64,000 nucleotides of DNA from Nematostella vectensis (GCF_932526225.1 NC_064034.1:8976001-9040000), one strand, 5' to 3'. Shown: positions 47,817-57,686, numbered from the stretch's first letter. The notes: generated by a model not told the origin, from the sequence alone. Program-made: numbers and translations.

Positions 47817-47915
47817 GTGGCATTATTTTTTGTCCATTGAGTAGAGTGTTTTATCGATCTTTTCCGATTCTTGGATGTATGTTATCTTTATTGACTGTCC
47901 TCCTTCGTGGTCAGG

Positions 47916-47987
47916 TCCTCGGTAGTATAGTGGTGAGTATTCCCGCCTGTCACACGGGTGACCAGGGTTCGATTCCCCGCCGGGGAG
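47916..47987 (+). tRNA. tRNA-Asp(GTC) copy 30
   Basis: Same type as copy 8. Confidence 0.6.
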
Positions 47988-48087
47988 TGCGCATTATTTT
48001 TTATCCCATTGAGTTAAGTGCTTTATCGATCTTTTCCGATTCTTAGATGTATGTTATCTTTATTGACGGTCCTCCTTCGTGGTTAGG

Positions 48088-48160
48088 TCCTTGGTAGTAT
48101 AGTGGTTAGTATCCCCGCCTGTCACGAAGGAGACCGGGGTTTTAATTCCCCGCCGGGGAG
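48088..48160 (+). pseudogene. tRNA-Asp pseudogene, copy 31
   Basis: Same type as copy 9. Confidence 0.7.
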
Positions 48161-48258
48161 TGCGCATTATTTTTCGTCCATTGAGTAAGTGTTTTATCGA
48201 TCTTTTCCGATTCTTGGGTGTATGTTATCTTTATTGACGGTCTTCCATCGTGGTCAGG

Positions 48259-48330
48259 TCCTCGGTAGTATAGTGGTGCGTATCCTCGCATTTCACGCGG
48301 GAGACCGGTGTTCGATTCCCCGCCGGGGAG
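48259..48330 (+). tRNA. Asp-bodied tRNA with Glu anticodon TTC, copy 32
   Basis: G34T gives anticodon TTC at 48292-48294; also A21C, C28T, C32A, G51T. The anticodon stem still pairs (one wobble). Confidence 0.6.
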
Positions 48331-48427
48331 TGCGCATTATTTTTGTCCATTTAGTTGAGTGTTTATCAAACTTTTCCAATTTCTTGATGTATGTTACCTT
48401 TATTGACGGTCTTCCATCGTGGTCAGG

Positions 48428-48499
48428 TCCGCGGTAGTATTGTTGTGAGTATCCCCGCCTGTCACGCAGGAGACCGAGGTTCGATTCCCCGCCGGGGAG
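48428..48499 (+). tRNA. tRNA-Asp(GTC) copy 33
   Basis: T4G, A14T, G17T, G41A, G50A; type shared with copies 87, 110 and 118. Confidence 0.5.
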
Positions 48500-48597
48500 T
48501 GCGCATTATTTTTCGTCCATTCAGTTAGTGCTTTATCGATCTTTTCCGATTCTTGGATGTATGTTATCTTTATTGACGGTCTTCTATCGTGGTCAGG

Positions 48598-48669
48598 TCC
48601 TCGGTAGTATAGTTTTGAGTATCCCATCATGTCACGCAGGAGACCGGTGTTTGATTCCCCGCCGGGGAG
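48598..48669 (+). pseudogene. tRNA-Asp pseudogene, copy 34
   Basis: G17T, G18T, C29A, G30T, V, C55T; anticodon stem broken. Confidence 0.6.
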
Positions 48670-48766
48670 TGCGCATTATTTTTGTCCATTAAGTTGAGTG
48701 TTTATCAATCTTTTCCAATTTCTTGATGTATGTTACCTTTATTGACGGTCTTCCATCGTGGTCAGG

Positions 48767-48838
48767 TCCTCGGTAGTATAGTGGTGAGTATCCCCGCCTG
48801 TCACGCGGGAGACCGGGGTTCGATTCCCCGCCGGGGAG
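48767..48838 (+). tRNA. tRNA-Asp(GTC) copy 35
   Basis: Exact consensus. Confidence 0.96.
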
Positions 48839-48937
48839 GTGGCATTATTTTTTGTCCATTTAGTAAAGTGTTTTATCGATCTTTTCCGATTCTTGGGTGT
48901 ATGTTATCTTTATTGACGGTCCTCCTTCGTGGTCAGG

Positions 48938-49009
48938 TCATCGGTAGTATAGTGGTGAGTATCCCCGCATGTCACGCAGGAGACCGGTGTTCAATACCCC
49001 GCCGGGGAG
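48938..49009 (+). tRNA. tRNA-Asp(GTC) copy 36
   Basis: C3A, V, G56A, T59A. Confidence 0.5.
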
Positions 49010-49106
49010 TGCGCATTATGTTTGTCCATTAAGTTGAGTGTTTATCAATCTTTTCCAATTTCTTGATGTATGTTACCTTTATTGACGGTCTTCCATCGTG
49101 GTCAGG

Positions 49107-49178
49107 TCCTCGGTAGTATAGTGGTGAGTATCCCCGCCTGTCACGCGGGAGACCGGGGTTCGATTCCCCGCCGGGGAG
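49107..49178 (+). tRNA. tRNA-Asp(GTC) copy 37
   Basis: Exact consensus; start of the third higher-order repeat. Confidence 0.96.
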
Positions 49179-49277
49179 GTGGAATTATTTTTTGTCCATT
49201 TAGTAAAGTGTTTTATCGATCTTTTCCGATTCTTGGGTGTATGTTATCTTTATTGACGGTCCTCCTTCGTGGTCAGG

Positions 49278-49349
49278 TCCTCGGTAGTATAGTGGTGAGT
49301 ATCCCCGCCTGTCACGCGGGAGACCGGGGTTCGATTCCCCGCCGGGGAG
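49278..49349 (+). tRNA. tRNA-Asp(GTC) copy 38
   Basis: Exact consensus. Confidence 0.96.
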
Positions 49350-49448
49350 GTGGAATTATTTTTTGTCCATTTAGTAAAGTGTTTTATCGATCTTTTCCGA
49401 TTCTTGGGTGTATGTTATCTTTATTGACGGTCCTCCTTCGTGGTCAGG

Positions 49449-49520
49449 TCCTCGGTAGTATAGTGGTGAGTATCCCCGCCTGTCACGCGGGAGACCGGGG
49501 TTCGATTCCCCGCCGGGGAG
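49449..49520 (+). tRNA. tRNA-Asp(GTC) copy 39
   Basis: Exact consensus. Confidence 0.96.
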
Positions 49521-49619
49521 GTGGCATTATGTTTTGTCCATTTAGTAAAGTGTTTTATCGATCTTTTCCGATTCTTGGGTGTATGTTATCTTTATTGACG
49601 GTCCTCCTTCGTGGTCAGG

Positions 49620-49691
49620 TCCTCGGTAGTATAGTGGTGAGTATCCCCGCCTGTCACGCGGGAGACCGGGGTTCGATTCCCCGCCGGTGAG
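49620..49691 (+). tRNA. tRNA-Asp(GTC) copy 40
   Basis: G69T. Confidence 0.85.
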
Positions 49692-49789
49692 GTGGCATTA
49701 TTTTTGTCCATTTAGTAAAGTGTTTTATCGATCTTTTCCGATTCTTGGGTGTATGGTATCTTTATTGTTTGTCTTCTATCGTGGTCAGG

Positions 49790-49861
49790 TCCTCGGTAGT
49801 ATAGTGGTGAGTATCCCCGCATGTCACGCAGGAGACCGGTGTTCGATTCCCCGCCGGGGAG
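49790..49861 (+). tRNA. tRNA-Asp(GTC) copy 41
   Basis: V. Confidence 0.62.
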
Positions 49862-49958
49862 TGCGCTTTATTTTTGTCCATTAAGTTGAGTGTTTATCAA
49901 TCTATTCCAATTTCTTGATGTATGTTACCTTTATTGACGGTCTTCCATCGTGGTCAGG

Positions 49959-50029
49959 TCCTCGGTAGTATAGTGGTGAGTATCCCCGCCTGTCACGCGG
50001 GAGACCGGGGTTCGATTCCCCGCCGGAAG
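49959..50029 (+). tRNA. tRNA-Asp(GTC) copy 42, acceptor deletion
   Basis: Consensus to base 68, then one base is lost and the acceptor 3' strand ends GGAAG (71 nt). Confidence 0.55.
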
Positions 50030-50126
50030 GTGGCATTATTTTTGTCCATTAAGTTGAGTGTTTATCAATCTTTTCCAATTTCTTGATGTATGTTACCTTT
50101 ATTGACGGTCTTCCATCGTGGTCAGG

Positions 50127-50198
50127 TCCTCGGTAGTATATTGGTGAGTATCCCCGCCTGTCACGCGGGAGACCGGGGTTCGATTCCCCGCCGGGGAG
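50127..50198 (+). tRNA. tRNA-Asp(GTC) copy 43
   Basis: G15T. Confidence 0.8.
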
Positions 50199-50297
50199 GT
50201 GGCATTATTTTTTGTCCATTTAGTAAAGTGTTTTATCGATCTTTTCCGATTCTTGGGTGTATGTTATCTTTATTGACGGTCCTCCTTCGTGGTCAGG

Positions 50298-50369
50298 TCA
50301 TCGGTAGTATAGTGGTGAGTATCCCCGCATGTCACGCAGGAGACCGGTGTTCAATACCCCGCCGGGGAG
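50298..50369 (+). tRNA. tRNA-Asp(GTC) copy 44
   Basis: C3A, V, G56A, T59A. Confidence 0.5.
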
Positions 50370-50466
50370 TGCGCATTATTTTTGTCCATTAAGTTGAGTG
50401 TTTATCAATCTTTTCCAATTTCTTGATGTATGTTACCTTTATTGACGGTCTTCCATCGTGGTCAGG

Positions 50467-50538
50467 TCCTCGGTAGTATAGTGGTGAGTATCCCCGCCTG
50501 TCACGCGGGAGACCGGGGTTCGATTCCCCGCCGGGGAG
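50467..50538 (+). tRNA. tRNA-Asp(GTC) copy 45
   Basis: Exact consensus; start of the fourth higher-order repeat and of the 2.4-kb duplication. Confidence 0.96.
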
Positions 50539-50637
50539 GTGGAATTATTTTTTGTCCATTTAGTAAAGTGTTTTATCGATCTTTTCCGATTCTTGGGTGT
50601 ATGTTATCTTTATTGACGGTCCTCCTTCGTGGTCAGG

Positions 50638-50709
50638 TCCTCGGTAGTATAGTGGTGAGTATCCCCGCCTGTCACGCGGGAGACCGGGGTTCGATTCCCC
50701 GCCGGGGAG
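50638..50709 (+). tRNA. tRNA-Asp(GTC) copy 46
   Basis: Exact consensus. Confidence 0.96.
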
Positions 50710-50808
50710 GTGGAATTATTTTTTGTCCATTTAGTAAAGTGTTTTATCGATCTTTTCCGATTCTTGGGTGTATGTTATCTTTATTGACGGTCCTCCTTCG
50801 TGGTCAGG

Positions 50809-50880
50809 TCCTCGGTAGTATAGTGGTGAGTATCCCCGCCTGTCACGCGGGAGACCGGGGTTCGATTCCCCGCCGGGGAG
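50809..50880 (+). tRNA. tRNA-Asp(GTC) copy 47
   Basis: Exact consensus. Confidence 0.96.
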
Positions 50881-50979
50881 GTGGCATTATGTTTTGTCCA
50901 TTTAGTAAAGTGTTTTATCGATCTTTTCCGATTCTTGGGTGTATGTTATCTTTATTGACGGTCCTCCTTCGTGGTCAGG

Positions 50980-51051
50980 TCCTCGGTAGTATAGTGGTGA
51001 GTATCCCCGCCTGTCACGCGGGAGACCGGGGTTCGATTCCCCGCCGGTGAG
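50980..51051 (+). tRNA. tRNA-Asp(GTC) copy 48
   Basis: G69T. Confidence 0.85.
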
Positions 51052-51149
51052 GTGGCATTATTTTTGTCCATTTAGTAAAGTGTTTTATCGATCTTTTCCG
51101 ATTCTTGGGTGTATGGTATCTTTATTGTTTGTCTTCTATCGTGGTCAGG

Positions 51150-51221
51150 TCCTCGGTAGTATAGTGGTGAGTATCCCCGCATGTCACGCAGGAGACCGGT
51201 GTTCGATTCCCCGCCAGGGAG
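51150..51221 (+). tRNA. tRNA-Asp(GTC) copy 49
   Basis: V and G67A. Confidence 0.55.
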
Positions 51222-51318
51222 TGCGCTTTATTTTTGTCCATTAAGTTGAGTGTTTATCAATCTATTCCAATTTCTTGATGTATGTTACCTTTATTGACGT
51301 TCTTCCATCGTGGTCAGG

Positions 51319-51390
51319 TCCTCGGTAGTATAGTGGTGAGTATCCCCGCCTGTCACGCGGGAGACCGGGGTTCGATTCCCCGCCGGGGAG
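51319..51390 (+). tRNA. tRNA-Asp(GTC) copy 50
   Basis: Exact consensus. Confidence 0.96.
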
Positions 51391-51487
51391 GTGGCATTAT
51401 TTTTGTCCATTAAGTTGAGTGTTTATCAATCTTTTCCAATTTCTTGATGTATGTTACCTTTATTGACGGTCTTCCATCGTGGTCAGG

Positions 51488-51559
51488 TCCTCGGTAGTAT
51501 AGTGGTGAGTATCCCCGCCTGTCACGCGGGAGACCGGGGTTCGATTCCCCGCCGGGGAG
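51488..51559 (+). tRNA. tRNA-Asp(GTC) copy 51
   Basis: Exact consensus. Confidence 0.96.
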
Positions 51560-51656
51560 GTGGCATTATTTTTGCCCATTAAGTTGAGTGTTTATCAATC
51601 TTTTCCAATTTCTTGATGTATGTTACCTTTATTGACGGTCTTCCATCGTGGTCAGG

Positions 51657-51728
51657 TCCTCGGTAGTATAGTGGTGAGTATCCCCGCCTGTCACGCGGGA
51701 GACCGGGGTTCGATTCCCCGCCGGGGAG
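51657..51728 (+). tRNA. tRNA-Asp(GTC) copy 52
   Basis: Exact consensus; an extra unit relative to the other higher-order repeats. Confidence 0.96.
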
Positions 51729-51827
51729 GTGGCATTATTTTTTGTCCATTTAGTAAAGTGTTTTATCGATCTTTTCCGATTCTTGGGTGTATGTTATCTT
51801 TATTGACGGTCCTCCTTCGTGGTCAGG

Positions 51828-51899
51828 TCATCGGTAGTATAGTGGTGAGTATCCCAGCATGTCACGCAGGAGACCGGTGTTCGATACCCCGCCGGGGAG
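51828..51899 (+). tRNA. tRNA-Asp(GTC) copy 53
   Basis: C3A, C29A, V, T59A. Confidence 0.48.
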
Positions 51900-51996
51900 T
51901 GCGCATTATTTTTGTCCATTAAGTTGAGTGTTTATCAATCTTTTCCAATTTCTTGATGTATGTTACCTTTATTGACGGTCTTCCATCGTGGTCAGG

Positions 51997-52068
51997 TCCT
52001 CGGTAGTATAGTGGTGAGTATCCCCGCCTGTCACGCGGGAGACCGGGGTTCGATTCCCCGCCGGGGAG
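51997..52068 (+). tRNA. tRNA-Asp(GTC) copy 54
   Basis: Exact consensus. Confidence 0.96.
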
Positions 52069-52167
52069 GTGGCATTATTTTTTGTCCATTTAGTAAAGTT
52101 TTTTATCGATCTTTTCCGATTCTTGGGTGTATGTTATCTTTATTGACGGTCCTCCTTCGTGGTCAGG

Positions 52168-52239
52168 TCCTCGGTAGTTAAGTGGTGAGTATCCCCGCCT
52201 GTCACGCGGGAGACCGGGGTTCGATTCCCCGCCGGGGAG
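52168..52239 (+). tRNA. tRNA-Asp(GTC) copy 55
   Basis: A12T+T13A (A box). Confidence 0.78.
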
Positions 52240-52336
52240 TGCGCATTATGTTTGTCCATTAAGTTGAGTGCTTATCAATCTTTTCCAATTTCTTGATGTA
52301 TGTTACCTTTATTGACGGACTTCCATCGTGGTCAGG

Positions 52337-52408
52337 TCCTCGATAGTATAGTGGTGAGTATCCCCGCCTGTCACGCGGGAGACCGGGGTTCGATTCCCCG
52401 CCGGGGAG
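52337..52408 (+). tRNA. tRNA-Asp(GTC) copy 56
   Basis: G7A. Confidence 0.85.
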
Positions 52409-52507
52409 GTGGCATTATGTTTTGTCCATTTAGTAAAGTGTTTTATCGATCTTTTCCGATTCTTGGGTGTATGTTATCTTTATTGACGGTCCTCCTTCGT
52501 GGTCAGG

Positions 52508-52579
52508 TCCTCGGTAGTATAGTGGTGAGTATCCCCGCCTGTCACGCGGGAGACCGGGGTTCGATTCCCCGCCGGTGAG
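52508..52579 (+). tRNA. tRNA-Asp(GTC) copy 57
   Basis: G69T. Confidence 0.85.
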
Positions 52580-52677
52580 GTGGCATTATTTTTGTCCATT
52601 TAGTAAAGTGTTTTATCGATCTTTTCCGATTCTTGGGTGTATGTTATCTTTATTGACGGTCCTCCTTCGTGGTCAGG

Positions 52678-52749
52678 TCCTCGGTAGTTAAGTGGTGAGT
52701 ATCCCCGCCTGTCACGCGGGAGACCGGGGTTCGATTCCCCGCCGGGGAG
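52678..52749 (+). tRNA. tRNA-Asp(GTC) copy 58
   Basis: A12T+T13A. Confidence 0.78.
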
Positions 52750-52848
52750 GTGGCATTATTTTTTGTCCATTTAGTAAAGTGTTTTATCGATCTTTTCCGA
52801 TTCTTGGGTGTATGTTATCTTTATTGACGGTCCTCCTTCGTGGTCAGG

Positions 52849-52920
52849 TCATCGGTAGTATAGTGGTGAGTATCCCCGCATGTCACGCAGGAGACCGGTG
52901 TTCAATACCCCGCCGGGGAG
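52849..52920 (+). tRNA. tRNA-Asp(GTC) copy 59
   Basis: C3A, V, G56A, T59A. Confidence 0.5.
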
Positions 52921-53017
52921 TGCGCATTATTTTTGTCCATTAAGTTGAGTGTTTATCAATCTTTTCCAATTTCTTGATGTATGTTACCTTTATTGACGGT
53001 CTTCCATCGTGGTCAGG

Positions 53018-53089
53018 TCCTCGGTAGTATAGTGGTGAGTATCCCCGCCTGTCACGCGGGAGACCGGGGTTCGATTCCCCGCCGGGGAG
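53018..53089 (+). tRNA. tRNA-Asp(GTC) copy 60
   Basis: Exact consensus; start of the fifth higher-order repeat and second half of the 2.4-kb duplication. Confidence 0.96.
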
Positions 53090-53188
53090 GTGGAATTATT
53101 TTTTGTCCATTTAGTAAAGTGTTTTATCGATCTTTTCCGATTCTTGGGTGTATGTTATCTTTATTGACGGTCCTCCTTCGTGGTCAGG

Positions 53189-53260
53189 TCCTCGGTAGTA
53201 TAGTGGTGAGTATCCCCGCCTGTCACGCGGGAGACCGGGGTTCGATTCCCCGCCGGGGAG
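53189..53260 (+). tRNA. tRNA-Asp(GTC) copy 61
   Basis: Exact consensus. Confidence 0.96.
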
Positions 53261-53359
53261 GTGGAATTATTTTTTGTCCATTTAGTAAAGTGTTTTATCG
53301 ATCTTTTCCGATTCTTGGGTGTATGTTATCTTTATTGACGGTCCTCCTTCGTGGTCAGG

Positions 53360-53431
53360 TCCTCGGTAGTATAGTGGTGAGTATCCCCGCCTGTCACGCG
53401 GGAGACCGGGGTTCGATTCCCCGCCGGGGAG
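53360..53431 (+). tRNA. tRNA-Asp(GTC) copy 62
   Basis: Exact consensus. Confidence 0.96.
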
Positions 53432-53530
53432 GTGGCATTATGTTTTGTCCATTTAGTAAAGTGTTTTATCGATCTTTTCCGATTCTTGGGTGTATGTTAT
53501 CTTTATTGACGGTCCTCCTTCGTGGTCAGG

Positions 53531-53602
53531 TCCTCGGTAGTATAGTGGTGAGTATCCCCGCCTGTCACGCGGGAGACCGGGGTTCGATTCCCCGCCGGTG
53601 AG
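53531..53602 (+). tRNA. tRNA-Asp(GTC) copy 63
   Basis: G69T. Confidence 0.85.
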
Positions 53603-53700
53603 GTGGCATTATTTTTGTCCATTTAGTAAAGTGTTTTATCGATCTTTTCCGATTCTTGGGTGTATGGTATCTTTATTGTTTGTCTTCTATCGTGGTCAGG

Positions 53701-53772
53701 TCCTCGGTAGTATAGTGGTGAGTATCCCCGCATGTCACGCAGGAGACCGGTGTTCGATTCCCCGCCAGGGAG
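53701..53772 (+). tRNA. tRNA-Asp(GTC) copy 64
   Basis: V and G67A, as in copy 49. Confidence 0.55.
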
Positions 53773-53869
53773 TGCGCTTTATTTTTGTCCATTAAGTTGA
53801 GTGTTTATCAATCTATTCCAATTTCTTGATGTATGTTACCTTTATTGACGTTCTTCCATCGTGGTCAGG

Positions 53870-53941
53870 TCCTCGGTAGTATAGTGGTGAGTATCCCCGC
53901 CTGTCACGCGGGAGACCGGGGTTCGATTCCCCGCCGGGGAG
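53870..53941 (+). tRNA. tRNA-Asp(GTC) copy 65
   Basis: Exact consensus. Confidence 0.96.
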
Positions 53942-54038
53942 GTGGCATTATTTTTGTCCATTAAGTTGAGTGTTTATCAATCTTTTCCAATTTCTTGATG
54001 TATGTTACCTTTATTGACGGTCTTCCATCGTGGTCAGG

Positions 54039-54110
54039 TCCTCGGTAGTATAGTGGTGAGTATCCCCGCCTGTCACGCGGGAGACCGGGGTTCGATTCCC
54101 CGCCGGGGAG
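54039..54110 (+). tRNA. tRNA-Asp(GTC) copy 66
   Basis: Exact consensus. Confidence 0.96.
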
Positions 54111-54209
54111 GTGGCATTATTTTTTGTCCATTTAGTAAAGTGTTTTATCGATCTTTTCCGATTCTTGGGTGTATGTTATCTTTATTGACGGTCCTCCTTC
54201 GTGGTCAGG

Positions 54210-54281
54210 TCATCGGTAGTATAGTGGTGAGTATCCCAGCATGTCACGCAGGAGACCGGTGTTCGATACCCCGCCGGGGAG
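54210..54281 (+). tRNA. tRNA-Asp(GTC) copy 67
   Basis: C3A, C29A, V, T59A, as in copy 53. Confidence 0.48.
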
Positions 54282-54378
54282 TGCGCATTATTTTTGTCCA
54301 TTAAGTTGAGTGTTTATCAATCTTTTCCAATTTCTTGATGTATGTTACCTTTATTGACGGTCTTCCATCGTGGTCAGG

Positions 54379-54450
54379 TCCTCGGTAGTATAGTGGTGAG
54401 TATCCCCGCCTGTCACGCGGGAGACCGGGGTTCGATTCCCCGCCGGGGAG
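54379..54450 (+). tRNA. tRNA-Asp(GTC) copy 68
   Basis: Exact consensus. Confidence 0.96.
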
Positions 54451-54549
54451 GTGGCATTATTTTTTGTCCATTTAGTAAAGTTTTTTATCGATCTTTTCCG
54501 ATTCTTGGGTGTATGTTATCTTTATTGACGGTCCTCCTTCGTGGTCAGG

Positions 54550-54621
54550 TCCTCGGTAGTTAAGTGGTGAGTATCCCCGCCTGTCACGCGGGAGACCGGG
54601 GTTCGATTCCCCGCCGGGGAG
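54550..54621 (+). tRNA. tRNA-Asp(GTC) copy 69
   Basis: A12T+T13A. Confidence 0.78.
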
Positions 54622-54718
54622 TGCGCATTATGTTTGTCCATTAAGTTGAGTGCTTATCAATCTTTTCCAATTTCTTGATGTATGTTACCTTTATTGACGG
54701 ATTTCCATCGTGGTCAGG

Positions 54719-54790
54719 TCCTCGATAGTATAGTGGTGAGTATCCCCGCCTGTCACGCGGGAGACCGGGGTTCGATTCCCCGCCGGGGAG
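54719..54790 (+). tRNA. tRNA-Asp(GTC) copy 70
   Basis: G7A, as in copy 56. Confidence 0.85.
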
Positions 54791-54889
54791 GTGGCATTAT
54801 GTTTTGTCCATTTAGTAAAGTGTTTTATCGATCTTTTCCGATTCTTGGGTGTATGTTATCTTTATTGACGGTCCTCCTTCGTGGTCAGG

Positions 54890-54961
54890 TCCTCGGTAGT
54901 ATAGTGGTGAGTATCCCCGCCTGTCACGCGGGAGACCGGGGTTCGATTCCCCGCCGGTGAG
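54890..54961 (+). tRNA. tRNA-Asp(GTC) copy 71
   Basis: G69T. Confidence 0.85.
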
Positions 54962-55059
54962 GTGGCATTATTTTTGTCCATTTAGTAAAGTGTTTTATCG
55001 ATCTTTTCCGATTCTTGGGTGTATGTTATCTTTATTGACGGTCCTCCTTCGTGGTCAGG

Positions 55060-55131
55060 TCCTCGGTAGTTAAGTGGTGAGTATCCCCGCCTGTCACGCG
55101 GGAGACCGGGGTTCGATTCCCCGCCGGGGAG
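55060..55131 (+). tRNA. tRNA-Asp(GTC) copy 72
   Basis: A12T+T13A. Confidence 0.78.
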
Positions 55132-55230
55132 GTGGAATTATTTTTTGTCCATTTAGTAAAGTGTTTTATCGATCTTTTCCGATTCTTGGGTGTATGTTAT
55201 CTTTATTGACGGTCCTCCTTCGTGGTCAGG

Positions 55231-55302
55231 TCCTCGGTAGTTAAGTGGTGAGTATCCCCGCCTGTCACGCGGGAGACCGGGGTTCGATTCCCCGCCGGGG
55301 AG
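55231..55302 (+). tRNA. tRNA-Asp(GTC) copy 73
   Basis: A12T+T13A. Confidence 0.78.
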
Positions 55303-55399
55303 TGCGCATTATGTTTGTCCATTAAGTTGGGTGTTTATCAATCTTTTCCAATTTCTTGATGTATGTTACCTTTATTGACGGACTTCCATCGTGGTCAGG

Positions 55400-55471
55400 T
55401 CCTCGGTAGTATAGTGGTGAGTATCCCCGCCTGTCACGCGGGAGACCGGGGTTCGATTCCCCGCCGGGGAG
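55400..55471 (+). tRNA. tRNA-Asp(GTC) copy 74
   Basis: Exact consensus. Confidence 0.96.
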
Positions 55472-55570
55472 GTGGCATTATGTTTTGTCCATTTAGTAAA
55501 GTGTTTTATCGATCTTTTCCGATTCTTGGGTGTATGTTATCTTTATTGACGGTCCTCCTTCGTGGTCAGG

Positions 55571-55642
55571 TCCTCGGTAGTATAGTGGTGAGTATCCCCG
55601 CCTGTCACGCGGGAGACCGGGGTTCAATTCCCCGCCGGTGAG
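55571..55642 (+). tRNA. tRNA-Asp(GTC) copy 75
   Basis: G56A, G69T. Confidence 0.72.
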
Positions 55643-55740
55643 GTGGCATTATTTTTGTTCATTTAGTAAAGTGTTTTATCGATCTTTTCCGATTCTTGGG
55701 TGTATGGTATCTTTATTGTTTGTCTTCTATCGTGGTCAGG

Positions 55741-55812
55741 TCCTCGGTAGTATAGTGGTGAGTATCCCCGCATGTCACGCAGGAGACCGGTGTTCGATTC
55801 CCCGCCGGGGAG
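55741..55812 (+). tRNA. tRNA-Asp(GTC) copy 76
   Basis: V. Confidence 0.62.
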
Positions 55813-55909
55813 TGCGCTTTATTTTTGTCCATTAAGTTGAGTGTTTATCAATCTATTCCAATTTCTTGATGTATGTTACCTTTATTGACGGTCTTCCATC
55901 GTGGCCAGG

Positions 55910-55981
55910 TCCTCGGTAGTATAGTGGTGAGTATCCCCGCCTGTCACGCGGGAGACCGAGGTTCGATTCCCCGCCGGGGAG
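55910..55981 (+). tRNA. tRNA-Asp(GTC) copy 77
   Basis: G50A, one T-stem mismatch. Confidence 0.82.
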
Positions 55982-56080
55982 GTGGCATTATTTTTTGTCC
56001 ATTTAGTAAAGTGTTTTATCGATCTTTTCCGATTCTTGGGTGTATGTTATCTTTATTGACGGTCCTCCTTCGTGGTCAGG

Positions 56081-56152
56081 TCCTCGGTAGTATAGTGGTG
56101 AGTATCCCCGCCTGTCACGCGGGAGACCGGGGTTCGATTCCCCGCCGGGGAG
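56081..56152 (+). tRNA. tRNA-Asp(GTC) copy 78
   Basis: Exact consensus. Confidence 0.96.
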
Positions 56153-56250
56153 TGCGCATTATTTTTCGTCCATTGAGTAAGTGTTTTATCGATCTTTTCC
56201 GATTCTTGGATGTATGTTATCTTTATTGTTTGTCTTCTATCGTGTTCAGG

Positions 56251-56322
56251 TCCTCGGTAGTATAGTGGTGAGTATCTCCGACAGTCACGCGGGAGACCGG
56301 GCTTCGATTCCCCGCCGGTGAG
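56251..56322 (+). tRNA. tRNA-Asp(GTC) copy 79, U33 lost
   Basis: C27T, C31A, T33A, G52C, G69T. Loss of the universal U33 makes function doubtful. Confidence 0.45.
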
Positions 56323-56421
56323 TGCGCATTAATTTTTGTTTAATTAGTTGAGTGTTTTATTGGTCGTTTCGGATTCTTGTATGTATGTTATCTTTATTGA
56401 CGGTCCTCCTTCGTGGTCAGG

Positions 56422-56493
56422 TCCTCGGTAGTATAGTGGTGAGTATCCCCGCCTGTCACGCGGGAAACCGGGGTTCGATTCCCCGCCGGGGAG
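56422..56493 (+). tRNA. tRNA-Asp(GTC) copy 80
   Basis: G45A. Confidence 0.88.
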
Positions 56494-56591
56494 TGCGCAT
56501 TATTTTTCGTCCATTGAGTAAGTGTTTTATCGATCTTTTCCGATTCTTGGATGTATGTTACCTTTATTGACGGTCTTCCATCGTGGTCAAG

Positions 56592-56663
56592 TCATCGGTA
56601 GTATAGTTGTGAGTATCCCCGCATGTCACGCGGGAGACCGGGGTTCGATTCTCCGTCGGGGAG
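56592..56663 (+). tRNA. tRNA-Asp(GTC) copy 81
   Basis: C3A, G17T, C32A, C61T, C65T; the T and anticodon stems are otherwise sound. Confidence 0.55.
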
Positions 56664-56762
56664 TGCGCATTAATTTTTGTTTAATTAGTTGAGTGTTTTA
56701 TTGGTCGTTTCGGATTCTTGGATGTATGTTATCTTTATTGACGGTCTTCTATCGTGGTCAGG

Positions 56763-56834
56763 TCCTCGGTAGTATAGTGGTGAGTATCCCCGCCTGTCAC
56801 GCGGGAGACCGGGGTTCGATTCCCCGCCTGGGAG
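56763..56834 (+). tRNA. tRNA-Asp(GTC) copy 82
   Basis: G67T. Confidence 0.83.
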
Positions 56835-56932
56835 GCGGCAATATTTTTGTCCATTTAGTAAAGTGTTTTATCGGTCTTTTTCGATTCTTGGGTGTATGTT
56901 ACCTTTATTGACGGTCTTCCATCGTGGTCAGG

Positions 56933-57004
56933 TCCTCGGTAGTATAGTGGTGAGTATCCCCGCCTGTCACGCGGGAGACCGGGGTTCGATTCCCCGCCGG
57001 GGAG
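56933..57004 (+). tRNA. tRNA-Asp(GTC) copy 83
   Basis: Exact consensus. Confidence 0.96.
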
Positions 57005-57101
57005 TGCGCATTATGTTTGTCCATTAAGTTGAGTATTTATCAATCTTTTCCAATTTCTTGATGTATGTTACCTTTATTGACGGACTTCCATGGTGGTCAA
57101 G

Positions 57102-57173
57102 TCCTCGGTAGTATAGTGGTGAGTATCCCCGCCTGTCACGCGGGAGACCGGTGTTCGATTACCCGCCGGGGAG
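57102..57173 (+). tRNA. tRNA-Asp(GTC) copy 84
   Basis: G51T, C60A. Confidence 0.68.
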
Positions 57174-57272
57174 GTGGCATTATTTTTTGTCCATTGAGTT
57201 GAGTGTTTTATCGATCTTTTCCGATTCTTGGATGTATGTTATCTTTATTTACTGTCCTCCTTCGTGGTCAGG

Positions 57273-57344
57273 TCCTCGGTAGTATAGTGGTGAGTATTCC
57301 CGCCTGTCACACGGGTGACCAGGGTTCGATTCCCCGCCGGGGAG
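57273..57344 (+). tRNA. tRNA-Asp(GTC) copy 85
   Basis: Same type as copy 8. Confidence 0.6.
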
Positions 57345-57444
57345 TGCGCATTATTTTTTATCCCATTGAGTTAAGTGCTTTATCGATCTTTTCCGATTCT
57401 TAGATGTATGTTATCTTTATTGACGGTCCTCCTTCGTGGTTAGG

Positions 57445-57517
57445 TCCTTGGTAGTATAGTGGTTAGTATCCCCGCCTGTCACGAAGGAGACCGGGGTTTT
57501 AATTCCCCGCCGGGGAG
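57445..57517 (+). pseudogene. tRNA-Asp pseudogene, copy 86
   Basis: Same type as copy 9. Confidence 0.7.
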
Positions 57518-57614
57518 TGCGCATTATTTTTGTCCATTTAGTTGAGTGTTTATCAAACTTTTCCAATTTCTTGATGTATGTTACCTTTATTGACGGTCTT
57601 CCATCGTGGTCAGG

Positions 57615-57686
57615 TCCGCGGTAGTATTGTTGTGAGTATCCCCGCCTGTCACGCAGGAGACCGAGGTTCGATTCCCCGCCGGGGAG
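57615..57686 (+). tRNA. tRNA-Asp(GTC) copy 87
   Basis: Same type as copy 33. Confidence 0.5.

Noticed and set aside
44644-53601. Long repeated open frames (up to 206 codons) across the tRNA array, both strands
   Set aside because: They arise because many units are 170-171 bp long and lack stops in one frame. They run straight through tRNA genes and recur with every unit; no protein domain is present.
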